DNA of 64,000 nucleotides from UBA2450 sp045226015 (GTDB lineage: Bacteria; Bacillota_I; Bacilli_A; RFN20; CAG-826). The notes below the pieces were generated by a model, which was not told the DNA's origin, ran no database searches, and saw only the letters and a list, made by a program, of their open reading frames with translations. Shown here piece after piece: positions 27,202-35,083 of this stretch; within the stretch, counting starts at the first letter, position 1; every line of letters starts with the position of its first letter. The position numbers and the translations under genes are program-made. Location of the stretch: the NCBI GenBank assembly GCA_045226015.1, contig JBGVBY010000004.1, positions 62,001 to 126,000 on the forward strand, in the 5' to 3' direction.

Positions 27202-28167
27202 AATCACTTTATGTTTTAGTAAGAAACTATATAAGTTATAACAATGTAACATCAAGAATATTCTTTGTTTTCTATTCTTTTCTAATAGAACTTTACTACC
27301 TTTGTTATATCTTTCTTTTAGACCTTTCTTAAGAGCCTTTAGGTATTTCTTTTTAGCCTCTTTATCATAGACAAGTCTATCTAATATATCGAAGTGAGCG
27401 ATGACAATCGCTGCATCGATATACGCTTTATGTGAAGCGTAGTTATTATCTTTTAGATACGTATCAATTTGATAACAAGATTTAATAGTCTGTAGTTGTC
27501 TTTCATTAAATGATGAATAGAAAACACTGTTATTTCTAATCATGTAATCATATAACGCGATAGAGTGATGAATAACATGTCTACATTTAAAAACATAACG
27601 AATCACAAAATCTAAATCTTCATATAAAGTTAATGATTCATCTAATCTTAGTTCACCTATGAGTTCTTTTTTAAAGAGTTTATTACATAAGTGACCCGCA
27701 AATCTATTTCCAATAAGGATGTTATTAATCGCGTCATCTTTATTAAAAATAGCAACACTTCCATCTTCAAAAGTGTTTTTATTTCCATCTATTACTGTAG
27801 AGAAGTTACATATTGATAAATCAATATCTTCTTTAGAAGTGATATCACTATATAAAGTAGAAATGAATTTTGGTAAAACTAGGTCATCACTATCGATGAA
27901 GGCAACATATTTGCCTTTCGCGATATCTAAACCCTTATTTCTACTACTAGAAGGACCACCGTTTTCTTTATGGATGGCTTTGATTCTAGAATCAGATTTA
28001 GCAAGTTCATCACAAAGCTCACTTGATCCATCAATTGAGCCATCATCAACAAGAATAATTTCAATATTGTTATAGTCTTGATTTAAGATTGCTTGTACAC
28101 TCTTAAATAAGTAGTCTTTAACGTTATATACTGGAACAATAATTGATATTAAATCTTTTTGATTCAT
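27196..28167 (-). CDS. Family 2 glycosyltransferase
   Basis: A 323-residue GT-A enzyme. Start of the fold: ISIIVPVYNVKDYLFKSVQ; nucleotide-binding EIILVDDGSIDGSSELCDE; DxD-type metal site FIDSDDLVLP near residue 95; and a later ED pair in LYEDLDFVIRY. It adds a sugar to the repeat unit of the polymer or to a lipid-linked intermediate; donor and acceptor cannot be read from sequence. It is the last gene of the operon, five bases after the agmatinase-family gene. Confidence 0.93.
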   Translation of the reverse strand: MNQKDLISIIVPVYNVKDYLFKSVQAILNQDYNNIEIILVDDGSIDGSSELCDELAKSDSRIKAIHKENGGPSSSRNKGLDIAKGKYVAFIDSDDLVLPKFISTLYSDITSKEDIDLSICNFSTVIDGNKNTFEDGSVAIFNKDDAINNILIGNRFAGHLCNKLFKKELIGELRLDESLTLYEDLDFVIRYVFKCRHVIHHSIALYDYMIRNNSVFYSSFNERQLQTIKSCYQIDTYLKDNNYASHKAYIDAAIVIAHFDILDRLVYDKEAKKKYLKALKKGLKERYNKGSKVLLEKNRKQRIFLMLHCYNLYSFLLKHKVIG

Positions 28168-28172
28168 ATATG

Positions 28173-29048
28173 TTAGTGTTTAGGGGTGTGGTTCGCTAAG
28201 AATTCGTAGAAGAGTTTAATCGCACACCAAGAAGTAATATCGTTGATATCTAAAGGTGGAGATACTTCTACGATATCTAAGCAATAGATGTTATCTAGCT
28301 TTGCTATATTTTCAAATAATGTTTTGATCATAAATGGAGTGAGTCCACATGTCTCAGGTGTTCCTGTTCCAGGAACATAAGAGGCATCTAAGGAATCAAT
28401 ATCAAAAGAAATATAGACCGCATATTTATCATTATTAAGTTTTTTGAATATGGATTTCGCAATCTTCTCCATTCCTATATCCATAACGTCACTTGCTTTA
28501 TATAGATTGACATCATTCTTTCTATTAATGAGATAGTCATATCCATCTTTTTCAAATTCTCTGATACCAATCATATAGAGGTTTTCATCTTCTAAACCGT
28601 TATCGATTGCTCGACGAACTGTACAAGCATGAGAATATTTGCTTCCTAAATAGATATCACATATATCACAGTGTGCGTCTATATGAATAAGAACGGGGAT
28701 TTTATTATCTTCTTTAGCTTTTTTAATGAACTTTTCTTGAAAAGGAATAGAGATAGAATGATCTCCTCCAAATATTACTTTAAGTTTATCATCATTAAAG
28801 ATATTGGAGTTTTTCTCAATATCATTAAATGAATGGACTTCAAAATCATCATTATCAAATACTTTGATATGACTAAGTGGCTTTCCATCCATTGAATACG
28901 CGGGTAACCAATAAGAAAGTTCTCTTAATTTTTGAGGAGCTTTCATTGAACCTGCTCCTATAGAGCAGTTACAATCAAAAGGAACTCCATATATCACTAC
29001 ATTAGATTCGTTATAGTTTTTAGTTAATATATCTCTAAATTCTTTCAT
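28173..29048 (-). CDS. Agmatinase/arginase-family ureohydrolase
   Basis: A 291-residue member of the binuclear manganese ureohydrolases. The metal-ligand motifs are all present: GGDHS (about 93), DAHCD (about 124-128), and SFDIDSLDASYVPGTGTPE (about 214), plus EVSPP near the end. Typical reactions are agmatine to putrescine and urea, or hydrolysis of another guanidino compound. It lies tightly between the SDR-cytidylyltransferase fusion and the GT2 gene, so it is transcribed with glycan genes. That context is unusual and raises the possibility of a guanidino- or amidino-group substrate linked to the glycan, which is inference. Substrate not determinable. Confidence 0.9.
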   Translation of the reverse strand: MKEFRDILTKNYNESNVVIYGVPFDCNCSIGAGSMKAPQKLRELSYWLPAYSMDGKPLSHIKVFDNDDFEVHSFNDIEKNSNIFNDDKLKVIFGGDHSISIPFQEKFIKKAKEDNKIPVLIHIDAHCDICDIYLGSKYSHACTVRRAIDNGLEDENLYMIGIREFEKDGYDYLINRKNDVNLYKASDVMDIGMEKIAKSIFKKLNNDKYAVYISFDIDSLDASYVPGTGTPETCGLTPFMIKTLFENIAKLDNIYCLDIVEVSPPLDINDITSWCAIKLFYEFLANHTPKH

Positions 29049-29053
29049 AAATA

Positions 29054-30181
29054 TTAGCTCTTTTTAATCTTGTCTCTTATTTGTGTACTGCTAGTGCCTT
29101 TTGTGTACGGGAAATACACTATTTCGACACCTTTATCTTTAAAATATTGTTCGTATTTTTTAAAACGCTCTGTACCTTTATAGTCATCTCCAACAAATAA
29201 TTTATCGTAATGATATAAATCCCATGCATCAGAATCCTCATCTAGTGATTCATGAACTTCGTCTACATACTTAATTGACTTAAGTATCTCAACTCTCTCT
29301 TCGAAAGGAATAAATGTTTCTTTCCCTTTCCATGATCCGCTTTTATGGACGCCAACAATTAAATAATCACATTGTTCTTTTGCTTTTTTTAAAATGTTTA
29401 AATGTCCAATATGAAACAAATCAAAAGTTCCTGATAAATAACCAACAGTGATTATTTTTCTATTGTTAATACGATTATTGTTCATCTTGTAGTCATAACT
29501 TGATAAAGCGAATGATTTAGGATCATCAACGAATCTCTTTTTAATGTCACTACATAATTCCTCATCCAAAGCTACTTCATCAAGTTTGTTGTTTGTTGCA
29601 TAAACGATTAGTTTTGCGTGTTTCTCTAATAACTTGATGTCTGTTTCTCCTCCATTGAAAGAAGAACCATTAAATGCAGTTGCATATCCATATGTGATTC
29701 TATTTATAGAACCGCTCTTAAATAATTCAACATTTAAAGCCTTTATTAGCATGGATAAAGATGATTTAGCGGCACTATAAACAGCAGCAAGTGGAGTAAC
29801 CACTTCTCCGGCAATGGAGCCCATAGCAAAGCATTTAACATCATCTTTGCTTAACAACCTTTGATAGAAACATTTCAATATCTTAATTGTTGAATATGAA
29901 TTCACATATAGTAACTTATTAATTTCAGATTCTGATAAATCTTTAAATGGTTTGATTGATCCAATACCAGCAGTAATAAATAATGCATCTATATTTGAAA
30001 AATCAATATCACATTTAAAATATGACTTAGATAAATCTAAAAATGAAAAAACAACGTTATCGAACTTTATAAGTGGCTCAACAATATCAAAAACGTATAC
30101 TTTATCGTATTGATCATTAATTTCATTTAATATTGCTAATCCAAGGCCACGAGAGCCTCCAATAATTACCGCATTTTTCAT
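29054..30181 (-). CDS. Bifunctional SDR oxidoreductase fused to TagD-like cytidylyltransferase
   Basis: Two domains in 375 residues. Residues 1-200 form a short-chain dehydrogenase: GGSRGLGLAI cofactor loop at 8-17, catalytic Ser122, Tyr135 and Lys139 (YSAAK). Residues about 243-375 form a HIGH-type nucleotidyltransferase of the glycerol-3-phosphate cytidylyltransferase kind: GTFDLFHIGHLNIL at 251-264, a FIPFEERVEIL block, and a TSSTQIRD end. Together they could reduce a keto-sugar phosphate to a polyol phosphate and activate it with CTP, giving a CDP-polyol for the TagF-like enzyme encoded just upstream. The order (SDR first) and the TagD-type second domain differ from the known IspD-SDR fusion Bcs1. 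The product is inferred. Confidence 0.9.
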   Translation of the reverse strand: MKNAVIIGGSRGLGLAILNEINDQYDKVYVFDIVEPLIKFDNVVFSFLDLSKSYFKCDIDFSNIDALFITAGIGSIKPFKDLSESEINKLLYVNSYSTIKILKCFYQRLLSKDDVKCFAMGSIAGEVVTPLAAVYSAAKSSLSMLIKALNVELFKSGSINRITYGYATAFNGSSFNGGETDIKLLEKHAKLIVYATNNKLDEVALDEELCSDIKKRFVDDPKSFALSSYDYKMNNNRINNRKIITVGYLSGTFDLFHIGHLNILKKAKEQCDYLIVGVHKSGSWKGKETFIPFEERVEILKSIKYVDEVHESLDEDSDAWDLYHYDKLFVGDDYKGTERFKKYEQYFKDKGVEIVYFPYTKGTSSTQIRDKIKKS

Positions 30182-30226
30182 GCCGTAATTCTAACACGTT
30201 GTTATTAATATTTGTATATTAATATG

Positions 30227-31390
30227 TTACTTATTTCTTGAAAACAATAATTCCAACGATTTTTCTATAGAATTACCGGTACAAGAAACAAATGAATCAA
30301 AATATTTTTTAGTATTCAAAATTTCTTTTTGAATATCCATATTTTTAATCAATTCAAGTAAATTGTCTTCGTCTTTTATTACACCTGAAGTAAAGAATGG
30401 ATTCAAGTCGTAAACGAGGCCACGTTCTTTTGAATAATCATCATAATCAGGAGCAAAGCAAAACATAGGTTTGCCTAAAATGGAGAAGTCTGTAAAGCAA
30501 CTTGAATAATCAGAAACAAGAATATCCGCAATTAAATATAATGATGCAATATCGTCAATACTTGTAACATCTATAACGTTTTTAATACTGCCAATATTGT
30601 AATCATTTGTAATTGAATGAGCTCTAAACAAAACAATGTAATCGTCTCCTAATGTCTCAACCCATTTTTTGAGATTGAATGAAAAACCAATATCATATGT
30701 TTTTCCTTTGTTAGAGCTTTCTCTCCATGTTGGAGCAAATAATATATATTTCTTATTCTTCGGAAAACCATATTTCAAAAGAAGCTCATCCTTGATATCT
30801 TTATTATCTTTATTTGAGAATAAAATATCTTCTCTTGGTCTTCCAATTGTATAAACATTTTCAGGTCTAGCGTTAAAGTTATTAATAAAACTCTGTTTTA
30901 AAAATTCGCCGTCAGCAAGAATATAGTCAATATTAGTGAAGTTATAATCTTTTCTGTTTCTAACCGCGTTGCCAATTGTTTTAGGGCCTGTGCCGTGCCA
31001 TGTATTTAAGCAAATATTTCTTTTTCTTTTTATTTTAAGTCCTCTTTCAATATTAACATTTGTAATCCAATACCCTGCTTTAAGAGCGGTAGCAAAATAT
31101 CTAAAAGAGTCTTGTTTTACTATTTTACATGGGACTTTACCCTTAAATGCTTTTGGATTAGTAAATGACCATACACATTTATAATCTTTATATTTTTCGT
31201 CATTAATTATTCTTTCAAATAAAACACGAGGGCTGTCATTAAAACATTTTCCTCCAAATGAATTAAATAAAATGAGCTTTTTATCAATCCTGACGAATAG
31301 AGCAATGAATCTATAGAATAATGAAAAACAAAAGACATATGTCTTTTGGACAAACGAATTATTTTTAATAAGATATTCTATTCGTTTCAT
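30227..31390 (-). CDS. CDP-glycerol:poly(glycerophosphate) transferase-like (TagB/TagF family)
   Basis: A 387-residue member of the CDP-glycerol glycerophosphotransferase family. Visible motifs are LNTWHGTGPKTIG (about 128-140), FAPTWRESSNKG (about 218), FRAHS, and VSDYSSCFTDFSILGKP (about 293-309), the known active-site blocks. Such enzymes move a polyol phosphate from a CDP-polyol to teichoic acid, glycolipid or polysaccharide. The neighbouring SDR-cytidylyltransferase fusion is the likely source of its donor. At 387 residues it is a catalytic core without the N-terminal extension of TagF. Confidence 0.9.
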   Translation of the reverse strand: MKRIEYLIKNNSFVQKTYVFCFSLFYRFIALFVRIDKKLILFNSFGGKCFNDSPRVLFERIINDEKYKDYKCVWSFTNPKAFKGKVPCKIVKQDSFRYFATALKAGYWITNVNIERGLKIKRKRNICLNTWHGTGPKTIGNAVRNRKDYNFTNIDYILADGEFLKQSFINNFNARPENVYTIGRPREDILFSNKDNKDIKDELLLKYGFPKNKKYILFAPTWRESSNKGKTYDIGFSFNLKKWVETLGDDYIVLFRAHSITNDYNIGSIKNVIDVTSIDDIASLYLIADILVSDYSSCFTDFSILGKPMFCFAPDYDDYSKERGLVYDLNPFFTSGVIKDEDNLLELIKNMDIQKEILNTKKYFDSFVSCTGNSIEKSLELLFSRNK

Positions 31391-31391
31391 T

Positions 31392-32465
31392 TTATCCCTC
31401 TATATTTTTAATGTACGAATCTAATGAGTTAACAAATCGCTTTTGATACCCGCCGGACAAAGAATAATTATACATATATTCCCTAACGTTATCATTATTT
31501 ATTAAAAATGATAACTTATTTGCTAATTCATCGACATTACCTAGTGGAACAACATATCCATTTTTACCTTCGTCGATTAAATCTTTAGCTCCGCTTGTAT
31601 CAGTTGAAATAGATGGGGTTCCTAATAATAACGCCTCCATTAAAGAATTTGAAAAACCTTCATAGTTAGATGATAAGCAAAATATAGATGCTTCGCTTAT
31701 CTTATCTTGGACGTTCTTAATTGAATCAAATATTTTGACTTTATCGTTTATTTTTTTGCCATTAATACAATTAACTAATTCGGCTTTTAAACCACCGCTA
31801 CCATAGAAATGTAGTTCATAATCATTGCTTGATTTATTATTAATTAATTTAGCAAATGAATCGATTAATAATTTTTGGTTTTTGGATTCGTCATATCTTG
31901 CTGCGTTAATAATAATCTTTTTCTTTTGAGAAAAGGTTGTTGGTTTGGCAGTCAAGAAAACAGGATTAGGTATAACAACAGATTTCTTCTTAATCTTATC
32001 AGTAAAATAATTTAATTCCTGATTGGTTTGGCAAATCAATAAATCAGCTTTTGGATATAGTCTTTTCGACATAAACCTCGCCAATTTACCTCTTGTGTCA
32101 TATCTTGGATCATTTCTTTCAGAAATCACCAATCTACAATTATGTTTGCTCTTTTTAACACCAAGAATAACCAATAAATTAATTCTACAAACGAACGAAA
32201 CAACAATATTCGGTTTAATTGAATTAATTGTATTCTTAATACTCTTTATCCAATAAAATGTGTTTTTTAAATATGATTTATTCTCTCTAGCAAGAGATAT
32301 TAAATGTATTCGAGAATCAAGATCGTATACCTTTTTATTTGATAGAACAGACACTATGTATACTTCGTATCCTTTATCTAAAAATGAGTGAGCTAAAAGA
32401 GTAATAACTTTTTCTGCACCACCCCAACTTAAACTACCAATAAAAAACATTATCGATTTATTCAT
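31392..32465 (-). CDS. Family 4 glycosyltransferase
   Basis: A 357-residue GT-B enzyme. N-terminal glycine loop SLSWGGAEKV (acceptor side), VVIPNPV and INAARYDESKNQ in the middle, and the donor-site E-x7-E motif in YEGFSNSLMEALLLGTPSI near residue 285. Retaining transfer of a sugar from a nucleotide sugar is expected. It overlaps the beta-propeller gene by 8 bases and is followed after one base by the TagF-like gene. Confidence 0.93.
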   Translation of the reverse strand: MNKSIMFFIGSLSWGGAEKVITLLAHSFLDKGYEVYIVSVLSNKKVYDLDSRIHLISLARENKSYLKNTFYWIKSIKNTINSIKPNIVVSFVCRINLLVILGVKKSKHNCRLVISERNDPRYDTRGKLARFMSKRLYPKADLLICQTNQELNYFTDKIKKKSVVIPNPVFLTAKPTTFSQKKKIIINAARYDESKNQKLLIDSFAKLINNKSSNDYELHFYGSGGLKAELVNCINGKKINDKVKIFDSIKNVQDKISEASIFCLSSNYEGFSNSLMEALLLGTPSISTDTSGAKDLIDEGKNGYVVPLGNVDELANKLSFLINNDNVREYMYNYSLSGGYQKRFVNSLDSYIKNIEG

Positions 32466-33330
32466 TGAGAAGCTCCTTCTTATGTCTTCTACGACGTAGT
32501 TTTCTTCTAAGCATTTTAAACGACTTTAATAGAGAAAATTTCTCAACCATGCAGTCAACAACAAACTCATTATCACTTAGTTTATTTAATGTATGCATTC
32601 TCTTAACGCTCTTATCGAATCCAAAAGAAACGGGTGATAATTCTTCGCCTTCTTTTGAAATTAATACCTTATCGTTACAAATCGTTACTTCTCTAACGAA
32701 AATTGATTCACCATATTTGTTCTTAGAATTTTGAAATGGAACAAGCGTTTTCCCTTTTGACAAAAATGAATTACCGGCAGGTCTATATTGTTTATCTGCA
32801 TCATCAATCAATAGAGTGGATTTTACCTCATAATTCTCAAAATCAATAATTAACGAGTATAGTTTTTTATTTATTGAATCATAAGTTACAAAGAGCCCTT
32901 TGTAATCAATTATTTTTAATAAAGCAGTATCTACAAACTCACCATCGAGTAATTTCTTTTTTAACTTAATTGAGTTGGGGAAATCTTCGAACTCATATAG
33001 ATAAATACCTAGTCTCTCGCTTGATTCTGGTATCATAAATATCTTTTTATTAACTTCAAATACATTAGGGAATGAATAATGATATTCGTCGTTAAGTAAC
33101 ATGGTTAATGAGCTGTAATTATCTTTGCTAGAAAGAACCGCCAATTTACCTGTTTCTTTTTTCTTGTTAAAAGCCTCGACAAACAAATAGTTTACATTGT
33201 TTAAAGTAAATAAAAATGGATCAGCGTACCAATAATTCTTTTGAGGAATAATAAAAGACTTTTGATTGTTTTTAAACAAACAAACTTTCCAATCTCCTGC
33301 TAAAAACAATTTATTAAATATATTGCTCAT
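32458..33330 (-). CDS. GINT1-N-terminal-like five-bladed beta-propeller protein
   Basis: A 290-residue protein without signal peptide. Key text: KNYWYADPFLF at about 26-36, NYLFVEAF, FPNVFEVNKKIFMIPES, QYRPAGNSFLS, LVPFQNSKNKYGESIFVREV. This matches the GH43-like propeller at the N-terminus of plant glucosamine inositolphosphorylceramide transferase (GINT1), a domain that also appears in bacterial polysaccharide loci. Its role in bacteria is not established; it could bind or process a glycan, or be a transferase partner of the two flanking GT4 enzymes with which it overlaps by 8 and 4 bases. Confidence 0.75.
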   Translation of the reverse strand: MSNIFNKLFLAGDWKVCLFKNNQKSFIIPQKNYWYADPFLFTLNNVNYLFVEAFNKKKETGKLAVLSSKDNYSSLTMLLNDEYHYSFPNVFEVNKKIFMIPESSERLGIYLYEFEDFPNSIKLKKKLLDGEFVDTALLKIIDYKGLFVTYDSINKKLYSLIIDFENYEVKSTLLIDDADKQYRPAGNSFLSKGKTLVPFQNSKNKYGESIFVREVTICNDKVLISKEGEELSPVSFGFDKSVKRMHTLNKLSDNEFVVDCMVEKFSLLKSFKMLRRKLRRRRHKKELLNE

Positions 33331-34442
33331 AGGACCTCATCAAATATTTTATTCATTTGAGATACAACTTTTTCAGATGAATAATCCTTAACTTTTTCAA
33401 CGTTGTGTTTAGATATCTTATCTAAATCTTTGCTGCGCACCATATCTTTCATCTTCGAAGATATATCATCGATGTCTTTAGGATCAAAAACAAATCCTGA
33501 TTCATCATCCATCCAGTCGCTTAAGCCTCTTTTATTAGAAACTAAGCAAGGTAGACCTGCCGCCATAGCTTCTCCAACAGTTCTAGAAAGGCCTTCTCTA
33601 AGAGATGTTGAAATATAGCAGTTAGAGATTTGAAGAAGTTCTTTCACATCATTTCTATATCCAAGAAGCTTAATGGTTTCACGTAATCCGTTTTTGTTAA
33701 TATATTTTCTAATCTTTGTTTCTTGCGGACCTTCTCCGCATATTAATAATTTATAACCATCTTTGCTACCAAAAGATTTGTTGAAAGCCTTAACGGTGTT
33801 AATAACATTTTTATTATTGTTGAGTTCACCGATCGATATAAAAACAAAATCATTTCTTTTGAGATCTAATTCCTTATAGAGTTCTTTCTTTTTGTTTTCA
33901 CTAATTTGAACCGATTCATAATTCTCACCACTACCATTAACCATGTAAACATGGTGACTATTGTTTCTTAATTTAAACTTCGAAACGCTTCTATAATCTT
34001 CATTATTAATAGTAATCAGAGAGTCGGTATATTTAGCTAATCGTTTTTCTAATAATTTATAAACAAACCCAAGTCTTGGTCCACCTTTAAAAAACAAGAA
34101 ACCGTGAGCTTGATAGATAATAGTCTTAACTTTTGCTTTTTTGCCACATAGTCTGCCATGAAGGCCACCAATGGGTGTCGAACAAAAAATCAAATCGGTT
34201 TTGTTGTTCTTTAAATAATTAAGAATGATTTTTCTAGTCTTAATATTATTAAAAGAAAATGGGTTTGTTTCTGATTTGGTGTTTAATATTTCACATGGGA
34301 AAGTAGACAAATCAAATTTTGCTGTCGAAAAATTAGCAGCCCAAGTAATTTTATATCCTCTTTTCATAAGAGGATTAATTATAGTTTCAACAGCACCGCC
34401 GGGTATTTTACGAATTTTATTGCTAATAATTAGAGCTCTCAT
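33327..34442 (-). CDS. Family 4 glycosyltransferase (EpsD/WcfB-like)
   Basis: A 371-residue GT-B enzyme. The N-terminal glycine loop is KIRKIPGGAVETI. The middle shows IYQAHGFLFFKGGP and FISIGELNNNKN. The donor motif is SLREGLSRTVGEAMAAGLPCL near residue 282. It stands right after the priming sugar transferase (one base), so it may add the second sugar to the lipid-linked primer, as EpsD-type enzymes do. That step is inference. Confidence 0.93.
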   Translation of the reverse strand: MRALIISNKIRKIPGGAVETIINPLMKRGYKITWAANFSTAKFDLSTFPCEILNTKSETNPFSFNNIKTRKIILNYLKNNKTDLIFCSTPIGGLHGRLCGKKAKVKTIIYQAHGFLFFKGGPRLGFVYKLLEKRLAKYTDSLITINNEDYRSVSKFKLRNNSHHVYMVNGSGENYESVQISENKKKELYKELDLKRNDFVFISIGELNNNKNVINTVKAFNKSFGSKDGYKLLICGEGPQETKIRKYINKNGLRETIKLLGYRNDVKELLQISNCYISTSLREGLSRTVGEAMAAGLPCLVSNKRGLSDWMDDESGFVFDPKDIDDISSKMKDMVRSKDLDKISKHNVEKVKDYSSEKVVSQMNKIFDEVL

Positions 34443-34443
34443 T

Positions 34444-35052
34444 TTATCTTCCTTTTACAGCTCCAAATATTTTTAATATTGTGTACACAAACAAACTGAT
34501 ATCAAAAAATAAATCTACTCTAGATGCATACTTATGATCCCAAAAAGCTTTAAATTCAGGATCATGCTCTCTTTGCATCTTGATTTGAGCGTATCCTGAT
34601 AAACCAGGCTTAACATCATAGGCATTAGGAGTATATTTAAGTCTGCAACTTCTTAAAAATTCTTCATTATGAGCGCTTCCTGGTCTTGGACCTATGAACG
34701 CCATTTGACCAATGAATATGTTAAATAATTGTGGTGTTTCGTCTAACGATGTTTTTCTTAAAAACACACCAAACTTAGTGTCCATTGATGATTGCTGATC
34801 ATCATTCATATCGCTTGGAGCGAGATTTGGATTAGCATCAACTTTCATAGATCTAAATTTAATCAACTTAAATATCTTTTGATTTTTTCCATATCTCTCT
34901 TGTACGAAAAATGGATGACCTTTAGTGACTATCGCGTTAATTGGAATAATCCACCACCAGAAGAAAACTAAGCAAAACAATATGCCAACAAAAGAACCTA
35001 ATAGGCCTATAAGTCTTTTTAATGGAAAGTATAATTTTTGTCTTCTTTTCAT
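34444..35052 (-). CDS. Undecaprenyl-phosphate sugar phosphotransferase (priming enzyme)
   Basis: A 202-residue monotopic enzyme of the bacterial sugar transferase family (EpsL/WcaJ core). One N-terminal hydrophobic hairpin (about 13-40), then VQERYGKNQKIFKLIKFRSM, LRKTSLDETPQLFN, FIGPRPG and VKPGLSGYAQI, all hallmark motifs. It moves a sugar-1-phosphate to undecaprenyl phosphate, starting each repeat unit. It is the short form without the multi-span N-terminal domain. Confidence 0.95.
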   Translation of the reverse strand: MKRRQKLYFPLKRLIGLLGSFVGILFCLVFFWWWIIPINAIVTKGHPFFVQERYGKNQKIFKLIKFRSMKVDANPNLAPSDMNDDQQSSMDTKFGVFLRKTSLDETPQLFNIFIGQMAFIGPRPGSAHNEEFLRSCRLKYTPNAYDVKPGLSGYAQIKMQREHDPEFKAFWDHKYASRVDLFFDISLFVYTILKIFGAVKGR

Positions 35053-35083
35053 CTACGGTCCTTTTTGCTTGAATATTGTATAT

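Noticed and set aside
27150..27203. TTG start for the flippase-like gene
   Set aside because: It lies in the terminator stem of the preceding operon and has no ribosome site.
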